The notes beneath the pieces are model-generated. The model was given only the letters and a program-made list of their open reading frames with translations, searched no databases and was not told the DNA's origin. A program made the translations under genes and the position numbers. Below are positions 6,784-14,036 of a stretch of DNA of 14,036 bases, piece after piece. Source of the stretch: Bacteroidota bacterium (GTDB lineage: Bacteria; Bacteroidota; Bacteroidia; Bacteroidales; Paludibacteraceae); the NCBI GenBank assembly GCA_023459355.1, contig JAEWUM010000022.1, forward strand, positions 1-14,036, read 5' to 3'. Each line of letters begins with the position of its first letter. Position 1 is the stretch's first letter.

Positions 6784-9700
6784 ATGAAAAGATTCAAATT
6801 ACTGAACAATGTTTTCGGATGGCTGGCATTTGCCATCGCTGCTGCGACTTACCTTTCAACGATGGAGCCAACAGCCAGTTTCTGGGACTGCGGCGAGTTT
6901 ATCGCATCTGCCTACAAATTAGACGTGGGACATCCCCCCGGAGCGCCGTTTTTCATGCTGACAGGGCGTTTCTTCTCGCTCTTTGCTTCTGATCCGTCGC
7001 AAGTGGCTTTGATGGTCAACGCGTTATCTGCAATCGCAAGTGCGTTTACTATACTGTTCTTGTTCTGGACCATCACGCATCTGGCCCGAAAAGTGATTGC
7101 AAAAAATGAAGATGATTATACATTCGCGAATGTAGTTGGTATCCTTGGCGCCGGTATGGTGGGCGCGTTGGCTTATACTTTTTCCGATACATTCTGGTTT
7201 TCAGCCGTAGAAGGTGAGGTGTACGCTTATTCTTCGCTGTTTACCGCTGTTGTTTTCTGGCTAATCCTGAAATGGGAGCGTGTAGCCGATAAACCCGGCT
7301 CTGATAAGTGGTTAATCTTGATTGCCTATCTGATGGGGCTCTCCATCGGTGTTCACTTGTTGAACCTGCTGGCAATACCGGCTATCGGATTGGTGTACTA
7401 TTTCCGCAATTATAAAGTAACACCCTGGGGGGTAGTTGGTGCCATGCTGATTTCGGTGGCTATCCTGGGAACGGTGCTGTACGGTATCATCCCCGGATTC
7501 GTGGAAGTGGCCAGTCAGTTCGAACTGCTGTTCGTGAATGGTTTCGGTTTTGCTTACAATACAGGTATGTATGTGTACATCGTACTGACCATCGCGATTT
7601 TAGGTTGGTCGATTTTTGAAACATATACACAAAAGAATTACACCAGGATGATTATTTCATTTCTGGCTGCTATTACAATCGTCGGAATTCCTTTCTTCGG
7701 GTCAAACTTTATTATGGGTTTCCTGATTGTGGGTGTGCTGACTTATTTGTTTTTTAAATACAAGAAATTTGTTAATGCCCGCTGGTTGAACACGTCGCTG
7801 GTGATGATTACCGTAATATTAATCGGTTATTCTTCTTATACTGTAATTGTTATCCGTTCGGCAGCCAATCCTCCGATGGATCAAAACTCTCCCGATAATG
7901 TGTTTGCCCTGAAATACTACCTGAATAGGGAGCAGTACGGCGACAGACCTTTGTTATATGGTCAGGCATACAATGCCCCTGTTAAACTCGAAATCAAAGG
8001 AAATACCTGTATTCCGATGTATAAAACAGGTGATCCTTCGTATGCTCCGGTTCCAAAAACCGATGCCAATGAAAAAGACCACTATTTTGTAACGGGTCAT
8101 AAACTCGATTACATTATGGATGACCGTTTCAATATGTTCTTCCCGAGGATGTACAGTTCCAGCCCGGCTCATGTCAGTGCCTATAAAGCCTGGGGCGATG
8201 TGAAAGGCAAACGGGTGCGGTTTGATTATTGCGGACAGGAAAGAACGGAGTATGTGCCGACTTTTGCTGAAAATATGAAGTTCTTTTTTAATTATCAGCT
8301 TAATTTTATGTATTTCAGGTATTTCATGTGGAACTTCAGTGGTCGCCAAAATGATATTCAGGGACATGGGGAAGTGGACCGCGGTAACTGGATTACGGGG
8401 ATTAAGTTCATTGATAACAAATTAGTGGGTGATCAAACCAATCTTCCATCGGAACTGAAAGAAAACAAAGGAAGAAATGAATACTATATGTTGCCCCTGT
8501 TGTTGGGTATTATCGGTATCATGTTCTTGTTTTACAGTGGTAAGGAAGGTAAACACTCATTCTGGATTACAGCCCTGCTGTTTTTTCTGACAGGTATCGC
8601 CATCGTGATCTACCTGAATCAGACACCTTATCAGCCCCGTGAAAGGGATTATGCCTACGCCGGTTCTTTCTATGCTTTCAGCATCTGGATCGGACTCGGA
8701 GTGCTCGGGTTGATTCGTTTCTTCGAAAAATACCTGCCGAAAACAGTTGTGTCTGTCGTGGTCTCAGTAGCTGCGTTGGGTGTTCCTGCCCTGATGGCTG
8801 TTGAAAACTGGGACGATCACGACAGAAGTAATCGCTATGTAGCCAGGGATTTCGGACATAACTATTTAACCTCTTGTAAAGAAAATGCAATCATCTTTTC
8901 GAATGGCGATAATGATACTTTCCCCTTGTGGTATAACCAGGAAGTGGAAGGCAACCGTACCGACGTGCGGGTTTGTAATCTAAGTTACCTGCAAACCGAC
9001 TGGTATATCGATCAGATGAAACGGGAGGCTTATTTGTCGAGCCCGCTTCCCATTTCCTGGCAACCAAAGGATTATGTGTACGGAACCAACGAAGTGATTG
9101 CTGTGCGCGATGTGCAAAAAACGCCACTGGATGTTAAAACTGCTTTCAGAATTGCACTGGATCCGGAAATTAAGATTGATGGTGAAAGCGTTATTCCTTC
9201 AAAACAATTGTTTATTCCGGTGGATAAAAATGATGTAATCAGTTCCGGTACACTTGATTCTGCCCGTATGGATGAGATAGTTCCTCAAATCATGTTTGAC
9301 CTGGGCAGCAAGTCCCGTTTAACAAAAAGTGAGTTGATGGTTATCGAGATGCTGAATGAAAATAAATGGAAACGTCCTGTTTATTTCGCGGTAACGGTGG
9401 GAGATGATTATTATCTTGGATTGAACGACTACTTTGAACTGACCGGTTTGGCCTATCAGGTGATGCCGGTAAGTACCGGAGGAAAAGGGGCAGGCGTGAA
9501 TACCAAAGAGATGTACGAAAACATGATGCATAAGTTCCGCTGGGGTAATGTGGCAGATCCGAAGGTGTATTTGGATGAAAATACCCTGCGCATGTGCCGC
9601 ACGCACCGGATGATGTTCTCCCAGCTTGTTGGTGCGTTGATACAGGAAAATGATACGGTAAGAGCCAAAAAGGCGTTGGATTTTGCCATGGAAGTACTTC

Positions 9701-9999
9701 CGGGAACAACAATCCGCCACGATTATACTTCGGTATTACTTGCTGAATACTATTATGCACTGGGTGAATTCGCCAAAGGGAATGAGATTATGGATTTTGT
9801 GGCAAAAGATTGTCTGGAAAACTTAGATTGGTATTTCCGCCTGACAAATGCCCAGCGTAAAAGCGTGGAAAGCCGCATCGGACATAATTTTGGTGTGTTG
9901 AATCACATCCTTCAGCTTGCCCAGCAGTACGGACAGAAAGCATTAATGGATCAATATCTCCCGGCGTTTGAAAAACTATCGCAGCGGGTCAGAATGTAA
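6784..9999 (+). CDS. DUF2723 membrane protein (TMEM260/GT-C-type putative glycosyltransferase)
   Basis: This 1071-residue protein belongs to the DUF2723 family. The first loop after the N-terminal helix carries the family signature FWDCGEF (33-39) followed by HPPGAPFF (50-57). Acidic residues in this loop (Asp35, Glu38) are placed like the catalytic acid of GT-C glycosyltransferases. Many hydrophobic helices follow through about residue 370 and again at about 560-690. Other conserved blocks are PYQPRERDYAYAG (615-627) and NGDNDTFPLWY (707-717). The last 150 or so residues are soluble and look helical, TPR-like. Eukaryotic TMEM260, of the same family, is reported to be a protein O-mannosyltransferase; the bacterial role is inferred. 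I chose the ATG at 6784 because the longer frame from 6721 starts inside a REP-like repeat and adds 21 non-hydrophobic residues. The deacetylase gene follows after 9 bases. Confidence 0.88.
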   Translation: MKRFKLLNNVFGWLAFAIAAATYLSTMEPTASFWDCGEFIASAYKLDVGHPPGAPFFMLTGRFFSLFASDPSQVALMVNALSAIASAFTILFLFWTITHLARKVIAKNEDDYTFANVVGILGAGMVGALAYTFSDTFWFSAVEGEVYAYSSLFTAVVFWLILKWERVADKPGSDKWLILIAYLMGLSIGVHLLNLLAIPAIGLVYYFRNYKVTPWGVVGAMLISVAILGTVLYGIIPGFVEVASQFELLFVNGFGFAYNTGMYVYIVLTIAILGWSIFETYTQKNYTRMIISFLAAITIVGIPFFGSNFIMGFLIVGVLTYLFFKYKKFVNARWLNTSLVMITVILIGYSSYTVIVIRSAANPPMDQNSPDNVFALKYYLNREQYGDRPLLYGQAYNAPVKLEIKGNTCIPMYKTGDPSYAPVPKTDANEKDHYFVTGHKLDYIMDDRFNMFFPRMYSSSPAHVSAYKAWGDVKGKRVRFDYCGQERTEYVPTFAENMKFFFNYQLNFMYFRYFMWNFSGRQNDIQGHGEVDRGNWITGIKFIDNKLVGDQTNLPSELKENKGRNEYYMLPLLLGIIGIMFLFYSGKEGKHSFWITALLFFLTGIAIVIYLNQTPYQPRERDYAYAGSFYAFSIWIGLGVLGLIRFFEKYLPKTVVSVVVSVAALGVPALMAVENWDDHDRSNRYVARDFGHNYLTSCKENAIIFSNGDNDTFPLWYNQEVEGNRTDVRVCNLSYLQTDWYIDQMKREAYLSSPLPISWQPKDYVYGTNEVIAVRDVQKTPLDVKTAFRIALDPEIKIDGESVIPSKQLFIPVDKNDVISSGTLDSARMDEIVPQIMFDLGSKSRLTKSELMVIEMLNENKWKRPVYFAVTVGDDYYLGLNDYFELTGLAYQVMPVSTGGKGAGVNTKEMYENMMHKFRWGNVADPKVYLDENTLRMCRTHRMMFSQLVGALIQENDTVRAKKALDFAMEVLPGTTIRHDYTSVLLAEYYYALGEFAKGNEIMDFVAKDCLENLDWYFRLTNAQRKSVESRIGHNFGVLNHILQLAQQYGQKALMDQYLPAFEKLSQRVRM

Positions 10000-10008
10000 G
10001 GTGAAAAG

Positions 10009-10608
10009 ATGCAGTTCCCACGCTTTTTAAGACCGCTGTTCGGGAAGTTAATCTGGCGGGTGAAAACCGAATCAAAGCTGATTTATCTCACTTTTGATGA
10101 CGGTCCTGTGCCGGAGGTGACGCCGCAGGTGCTTGATATACTGGATGAATACGGATGGAAAGCGACTTTTTTCTGCGTGGGTGATAATGTGCGTAAGTAT
10201 CCTGAGGTGTATCAGGAGGTGTTGAGGAGAGGTCACCGCGTAGGAAACCACAGCTTTAACCACATCAGGGGATACCGGTATTCGGTTGAGGATTATGTGG
10301 CAAATGTGCAAAAGGCATCGGTATATATCGAGAGTCGCTTGTTCCGTCCCCCGCACGGCAGAATTACTTTTTCTCAGATAAAAGCCCTGAAAGAGGACTA
10401 TGATATCGTGATGTGGGATGTGATTACATATGATTACGATAAGAAGAAGAAAGCCGAACAAATCTTGCGTACGGTGAGAAATTACTTACGAAAAGGTTCG
10501 ATCGTGGTTTTTCATGATTCGATTAAAGCGAAAGAAAATGTGCTGACAGTGCTGCCGCAGGCGTTAGCATACTGGAAAGAAAAGGGATACAGCTACGGCT
10601 TATTATAA
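10009..10608 (+). CDS. Polysaccharide deacetylase (NodB/CE4 family)
   Basis: This 199-residue protein is essentially one NodB homology domain. CE4 enzymes use a metal to remove N- or O-acetyl groups from sugars such as GlcNAc in peptidoglycan or other glycans. All five motifs are present. TFDDGP (28-33) gives the catalytic base Asp30 and metal ligand Asp31. HSFNH (81-85) gives the two His ligands. RPPHG (113-117), MWDVITYD (135-142) and VFHDS (168-172, with His169) complete the set. No signal peptide is seen; the start MQFPRFLRPLF is basic and only mildly hydrophobic, so the site of action is uncertain. It begins 9 bases after the DUF2723 stop, so the two are almost certainly one transcript and may act on the same glycan. 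The natural substrate cannot be told. Confidence 0.9.
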   Translation: MQFPRFLRPLFGKLIWRVKTESKLIYLTFDDGPVPEVTPQVLDILDEYGWKATFFCVGDNVRKYPEVYQEVLRRGHRVGNHSFNHIRGYRYSVEDYVANVQKASVYIESRLFRPPHGRITFSQIKALKEDYDIVMWDVITYDYDKKKKAEQILRTVRNYLRKGSIVVFHDSIKAKENVLTVLPQALAYWKEKGYSYGLL

Positions 10609-10611
10609 AAC

Positions 10612-10718
10612 GGTGTCTCATAAGCGCCCAACTGCTGCGTTGTTTTCGATGTGAGAGTTTGGTCACGCTCCCTCACCCTCAATCTCAGCGCCTTGCATTT
10701 GAACTCTTCTGAAACACC
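10612..10718. repeat. 107-base imperfect inverted-repeat element
   Basis: The ends GGTGTCTCATAAG... (10612-10635) and ...CTTCTGAAACACC (10695-10718) are imperfect inverted repeats: 18 of 24 positions match by hand alignment. The element fills most of the 135-base gap between the deacetylase and DUF2851 genes. No open frame or promoter consensus is visible in it. The structure suggests a small non-autonomous repeat (MITE or REP type). It may also fold as RNA inside the transcript. Confidence 0.6.
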
Positions 10719-10743
10719 TTAGTTGTTTTTTTATTAATTAACT

Positions 10744-12021
10744 ATGAAAGAGCTTGTTTTACATTACATCTGGCAGCATAAACTGTTTGTGCAGCATGAT
10801 TTACACACTACCGACGGTCAGCGGATCGAGGTAATTGATGTGGGAAAACCGAATACCCATGCGGGTCCTGATTTTTTCAATGCCAAAATCAGAATTGGGA
10901 AAACCATCTGGGCGGGCAATGTGGAAATACATAACCAGGCATCCGACTGGAACAAACATCGTCATCAGCAGGATAAGAATTACAGCAATGTAATTTTGCA
11001 TGTGGTTAAAAAAGCGGATGTGCCTGTTTTCCTGGTTGATGGTCAGAGACTTCCCCAGCTGGAATTGTCGTATGCCACAGAGATTGAAACGAATTATGAA
11101 ATGCTGGTATCGGGTACGAAATGGATTGCCTGTGCAGATAAAATCAGTGGGGTTCCTGAAATTTATATCCGGGCGTGGGAAAAGGCCCTGTTGATGGAAA
11201 GGATGGAGCAAAAAGTGCAGGAAATTAAGGTTTTGCTTCAGTCGGGGAATAATCATTGGGAAGAAGCTTGCTTTGTGATTGTCAGTAAATGCTTTGGTTT
11301 CTCAGTGAATAATGAAGCATTTCTTAGTCTGGCTAAATCCATCCCGTTGATATTGATTTTGAAGCATTGCCGGGATGTGGTTCAGTTGGAGGCTTTGTTA
11401 TTCGGTCAGTCGGGTTTACTGAAAGACTTAACCTGTCAGGATGACTATATTGAAAAGTTGAAGCGGGAATATGGTTTTCTGCAACAGAAATATCGCTTAC
11501 AACCGATGGATGGAAAACAGTGGCGGTTGTTGCGGTTGCGACCCGATAATTTTCCGTATATACGCATCGCGCAGCTCGCGTCTTTGTTTTGTAAAAGACA
11601 ACAGTTGTTCTCTCAACTGCTCAATAGGCCGGATTTAACTTCGTTGATGCAGTTATTGGATGCGGTTGAAGTTTCAGAATATTGGAAAAGTCATTATGTA
11701 CCCGGTGAGGTGCATGCTCCCAAATCAAAGAATTTAGGACAGGAGTCAGTTTACGGAATTTTAATTAACGCGGTTGTGCCTTTGCTTTTCTGTTACGGTG
11801 CACATAAAGAGCTGCAAAGTCTGAAAGATAAAGCCTTGCAACTGTTAGAAGAAATTCCTGCTGAAAACAATTATATTACCCGCGGGTGGCGGGAAACGGG
11901 ATTAACATTAGAAACAGCAGCCGATTCGCAGGCGCTGATTTGTTTGTATAAAAGATATTGCGAAGCAAAGAATTGTTTGAGATGCAGGATAGGGCACAGG
12001 GTGTTGACGACTAACGTCTAA
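10744..12021 (+). CDS. DUF2851 family protein, function unknown
   Basis: This 425-residue protein is recognised as DUF2851 from its N-terminal block. The block reads THAGPDFFNAKI (38-49), WAGNVEIH (56-63), ASDWNKHRHQQD (66-77) and NVILHVV (82-88). These residues dominate family conservation. P42-D43 followed 18 residues later by E61-I-H63 resembles the spacing of a PD-(D/E)xK nuclease core with Lys replaced by His, but this is only a pattern. The middle is helical with no recognised motif. The C-terminus has a conserved-looking NCLRCRIG (412-419), which could bind a metal. No signal peptide or membrane helix is seen, so it is probably cytoplasmic. It lies in the same direction as the deacetylase and the Ig-like lipoprotein, separated from each by a repeat. 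Confidence 0.85.
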   Translation: MKELVLHYIWQHKLFVQHDLHTTDGQRIEVIDVGKPNTHAGPDFFNAKIRIGKTIWAGNVEIHNQASDWNKHRHQQDKNYSNVILHVVKKADVPVFLVDGQRLPQLELSYATEIETNYEMLVSGTKWIACADKISGVPEIYIRAWEKALLMERMEQKVQEIKVLLQSGNNHWEEACFVIVSKCFGFSVNNEAFLSLAKSIPLILILKHCRDVVQLEALLFGQSGLLKDLTCQDDYIEKLKREYGFLQQKYRLQPMDGKQWRLLRLRPDNFPYIRIAQLASLFCKRQQLFSQLLNRPDLTSLMQLLDAVEVSEYWKSHYVPGEVHAPKSKNLGQESVYGILINAVVPLLFCYGAHKELQSLKDKALQLLEEIPAENNYITRGWRETGLTLETAADSQALICLYKRYCEAKNCLRCRIGHRVLTTNV

Positions 12022-12029
12022 TGTATCCA

Positions 12030-12041
12030 GTCTTCGGACTT
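12030..12041 (+). other. Short hairpin with TTCG loop
   Basis: AGTC-TTCG-GACT forms a four-base stem with a stable-type TTCG tetraloop, 8 bases after the DUF2851 stop. It has no following T-run. It is probably part of the local repeat debris; a role is unproven. Confidence 0.25.
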
Positions 12042-12062
12042 CAGTCGTAGGTGGTAGTAAAA

Positions 12063-12086
12063 ACTTACTTTTATGACTTATATGGT
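12063..12086. repeat. Degenerate half-copy of the CATATAAGT element
   Basis: The sequence resembles one arm of the 3798-3904 inverted repeat with an internal deletion. The 15 bases TATGACTTATATGGT (12072-12086) are identical to 3890-3904. It ends 13 bases before the ATG of the Ig-like lipoprotein gene. It is oriented relative to that gene as the start-proximal arm is to sucC. Confidence 0.7.
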
Positions 12087-12099
12087 TAAATAATAATTA

Positions 12100-13896
12100 A
12101 TGAAGTATTTTAGAATTATAATTCAATTGGTGTTGGTTTTTGCAATTGTTTCCTGTGCCAACAGGGCGGCTGGACCAACAGGGGGACCGAAGGATTCCAT
12201 TCCTCCGGTTGTTTTGCGTACGGTGCCGTTGAATAACGCCTTGAATTACAAGAAGAAGGAAATACAGGTGTTTTTTGATGAGAATATAAGTCTGGAGAAA
12301 GTCAATGAAAATGTTGTAATCTCACCTCCCCAGAAAACACAGCCAATTGTAAAAGCCAATGCCAGGGTGCTGACGGTTAGCATACAGGATGATTTGCAGG
12401 ATAGCACGACCTACAGCATTTTGTTTGGAAATGCCATCGTCGATCTGAATGAGAAGAATCCGCTTCCGAATTATACCTTTTCCTTTGCTACCGGGCCTGA
12501 AATAGATACCTTACAGGTTTCTGGAAAGCTTATCAAAGCAGAAAACCTGGAACCGATGCCGGGTATATTGGTCGGGTTACACAAGAATCTCCACGATACC
12601 GCCATCCTGCGTGATCAGTTTACACGTGTAGCCAAAACCGATGATGAGGGTCGGTTTACCATTCAGAACATCAAAGCAGGGTCTTATAAGTTGTATGCAC
12701 TGCTCGATTTGGACCGTGACTTCAGGTATCAGCCGGGAGAAGAAGTCGCCTTCTATGACTCAATCGTGATTCCTGAAATTAAAATGGTGCAACAAACGGA
12801 TACCTTGTGGAAGGATTCTGTTGAGATTGACACTATCAAAACGGAGTCAAAATTGACTTATCTTCCTAATAATTTGTTGTTGAAACTTTTCAGGGAGAAC
12901 AGGAGAAGACAGTATCTGGTGAAATCTGAACGTCCTGCCGAAAAGTATTTTAACTTGTTTTTTAATGACAAACAGGATAGTTTGCCGAAAATAGAGCCAC
13001 TTAATTTTGATCCCAATTCAAGGTTCTTGATACAGAAAACGGAGAGGTTGGACAGTCTGGTGTATTGGATGCCTGATTCGACGGTTTACAGGCAGGATAC
13101 GCTGAAGATGGCGGTGACTTACCTGAAATCGGACTCTGTTTTTCAATTGGTATCCACGACTGATACTTTGAACCTCATTTTACGCAAGCCGAGAATAACC
13201 GGGAAAAGCAAGACTAACGAAGTAAAGCCGGTGGTTCCGTTGACATATAAATCCAATCTGGCTGGTAGTTTTGATATATACAGTGATATCTGGCTGGAGT
13301 TTGAAGAACCGTTGGTTTCAGTTCTGACAGAGAAGATTAAGCTTGTGCACAAGGTTGATACCGTATTAAAACCTATCGACTTTAGCTGGTTGCCGATGGA
13401 TTCGATTCGTCGGAAATTTGCCATCCGGTATGCCTGGAAACCACAGGAGAGCTATGAGTTACAAATTGATTCAGCTGCTTTTGTCAGTATATATGAAAGA
13501 ACTACGCCTGCACAAACAACTCCTTTCAAAATCAAATCGCTGGATGAATATTCAGCCATGAAGATTGTGTTGCAGGAGTTTGACTCACTCGCTGTTTTAC
13601 AGGTGTTGGATGCTAAGGAATCAGTTATTCAAACACAACGGGCCAAAGTAAAAGGTAACTTGTTCGAATACCTCAAGCCGGGTGAATATTTCGTGCGTTT
13701 ATTTATCGATACCAATCGTAACGGCATCTGGGATCCCGGTGATTTAGGAAAAAGACTACAGCCCGAACCGGTATACTACTTCAATAAAAAATTAACCCTG
13801 CGAGCCAATTGGGAACTCGAAGAAACCTTTAATCACCTTGACCCGGTTCTGCTGAATAAAAAACCGGAGGAATTGCTGAAAACAAAAAAGAAATAA
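12100..13896 (+). CDS. Ig-like (Big_5-type) lipoprotein with duplicated module
   Basis: This 598-residue protein has a lipoprotein signal peptide (MKYFRIIIQLVLVFAIVSC, Cys19) followed by GPTGGPKDSIPP (25-36), a motif typical of a widespread Bacteroidota Ig-like lipoprotein family. A Big_5-type Ig-like domain covers about 36-132. A carboxypeptidase-regulatory-like beta domain follows (about 137-226), with DEGRFTIQNIKAGSYKLYAL and LDRDFRYQPGEE. After a polar linker, a second Ig-like stretch (about 388-480) and a second regulatory-like stretch (about 485-570, with FIDTNRNGIWDPGD) repeat the order. No enzymatic motif is visible. It is probably anchored to the outer membrane, but function is unknown. 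It lies last in the DUF2723-deacetylase-DUF2851 cluster and could be a substrate or partner of that machinery, which is speculative. Confidence 0.82.
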   Translation: MKYFRIIIQLVLVFAIVSCANRAAGPTGGPKDSIPPVVLRTVPLNNALNYKKKEIQVFFDENISLEKVNENVVISPPQKTQPIVKANARVLTVSIQDDLQDSTTYSILFGNAIVDLNEKNPLPNYTFSFATGPEIDTLQVSGKLIKAENLEPMPGILVGLHKNLHDTAILRDQFTRVAKTDDEGRFTIQNIKAGSYKLYALLDLDRDFRYQPGEEVAFYDSIVIPEIKMVQQTDTLWKDSVEIDTIKTESKLTYLPNNLLLKLFRENRRRQYLVKSERPAEKYFNLFFNDKQDSLPKIEPLNFDPNSRFLIQKTERLDSLVYWMPDSTVYRQDTLKMAVTYLKSDSVFQLVSTTDTLNLILRKPRITGKSKTNEVKPVVPLTYKSNLAGSFDIYSDIWLEFEEPLVSVLTEKIKLVHKVDTVLKPIDFSWLPMDSIRRKFAIRYAWKPQESYELQIDSAAFVSIYERTTPAQTTPFKIKSLDEYSAMKIVLQEFDSLAVLQVLDAKESVIQTQRAKVKGNLFEYLKPGEYFVRLFIDTNRNGIWDPGDLGKRLQPEPVYYFNKKLTLRANWELEETFNHLDPVLLNKKPEELLKTKKK

Positions 13897-13929
13897 TTAA
13901 TAATTATTAATTCATGCGAATCAGTAGTA

Positions 13930-13970
13930 GAAAATTAGATCCCTCACTTCCGTTCGGGATGACAATTTTC
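13930..13970. terminator. REP-like hairpin copy 3 as possible bidirectional terminator
   Basis: GAAAATT (13930-13936) pairs with AATTTTC (13964-13970), and ATCCC (13939-13943) pairs with GGGAT (13956-13960) inside it. The core 13938-13964 is a third GATCC...GGGATGACA REP-like unit. It lies 34 bases after the Ig-like lipoprotein stop, the last gene of the cluster. An A-rich left side and T-rich right side would suit termination in either direction. The GC core is short, so efficiency is uncertain. Confidence 0.45.
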
Positions 13971-13985
13971 ACTTTGTTAATATTG

Positions 13986-14033
13986 CCCGTCGGCACAAGT
14001 CTGTAAAAACTATTTTATTCTTGCAGCGACGGG
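13986..14033. other. Inverted repeat CCCGTCG/CGACGGG at the window edge
   Basis: Seven-base arms 13986-13992 and 14027-14033 are exact reverse complements, 34 bases apart. Between them, TATTCTTG (14016-14023) is one mismatch from the Bacteroidota -7 box. This may be the promoter region of a gene starting beyond the window. The context is cut off, so this is only a description. Confidence 0.3.
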
Positions 14034-14036
14034 TGC

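Noticed and set aside
7954..8367. 137-codon minus-strand open frame inside the DUF2723 gene
   Set aside because: It lies fully inside the DUF2723 coding sequence and has no recognisable domain or promoter.
9319..9760. Overlapping minus-strand open frames within the DUF2723 gene
   Set aside because: Several overlapping frames without motifs, opposite a well-supported coding region; they are shadow frames.
13895..13912. 18-base AT-only palindrome overlapping the end of the 12100 gene
   Set aside because: It is AT-only and low in complexity; such palindromes are expected by chance in AT-rich spacers.

Overview
The window looks like chromosome from a member of the Bacteroidota, probably Bacteroidales or a close relative. 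The evidence is the set of families present (DUF2723, DUF2851, a Big_5-type lipoprotein with a GGPKDxIPP motif, a FeoB-associated Cys-rich membrane protein, an ORF6N-type C-terminal remnant), the near absence of Shine-Dalgarno sites, and several TAnnTTTG promoter -7 boxes. No rRNA, tRNA or CRISPR array was seen, and no gene-free stretch exceeds 300 bases.

Layout. (1) Positions 1-570 hold accessory debris: the last 38 codons of an IS30-family transposase run straight into a 5'-truncated ORF6N-family protein. (2) 756-1595 is a small lipoprotein with Ig-like (BIG2-like) repeats, convergent with (3) the minus-strand operon sucC-sucD (3778 to 1721), encoding both subunits of succinyl-CoA synthetase. 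A good Bacteroidota promoter lies upstream of sucC. Its predicted leader contains a perfect 33-bp inverted repeat built from six CATATAAGT units. (4) Also on the minus strand, a phosphate acyltransferase (ptb-like), the 23S rRNA methyltransferase rlmD and a small FeoB-associated Cys-rich membrane protein are probably co-transcribed. (5) Divergent from these, a plus-strand cluster runs from 6784 to 13896: a large DUF2723 membrane protein (TMEM260/GT-C type), a NodB-type polysaccharide deacetylase 9 bases behind it, a DUF2851 protein and an Ig-like lipoprotein with an internally duplicated module.

How the genes fit together. SucCD and the phosphate acyltransferase both handle acyl-CoA intermediates and can serve substrate-level phosphorylation. 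The DUF2723 and deacetylase pair is consistent with an envelope glycosylation or glycan-modification task, but that is inference.

The intergenic spaces are unusually rich in short repeats of at least three families. These are a GATCC...GGATGACA REP-like hairpin (three copies, two of them inverted around the ptb-like gene), the CATATAAGT element (ahead of sucC, with a degenerate copy ahead of the Ig-like lipoprotein) and a 107-base imperfect inverted repeat between the deacetylase and DUF2851 genes. I see no clear undescribed defence or mobile system. The strongest leads are the sucCD leader hairpin with its second copy, and the uncharacterised DUF2723-deacetylase-DUF2851-lipoprotein cluster.
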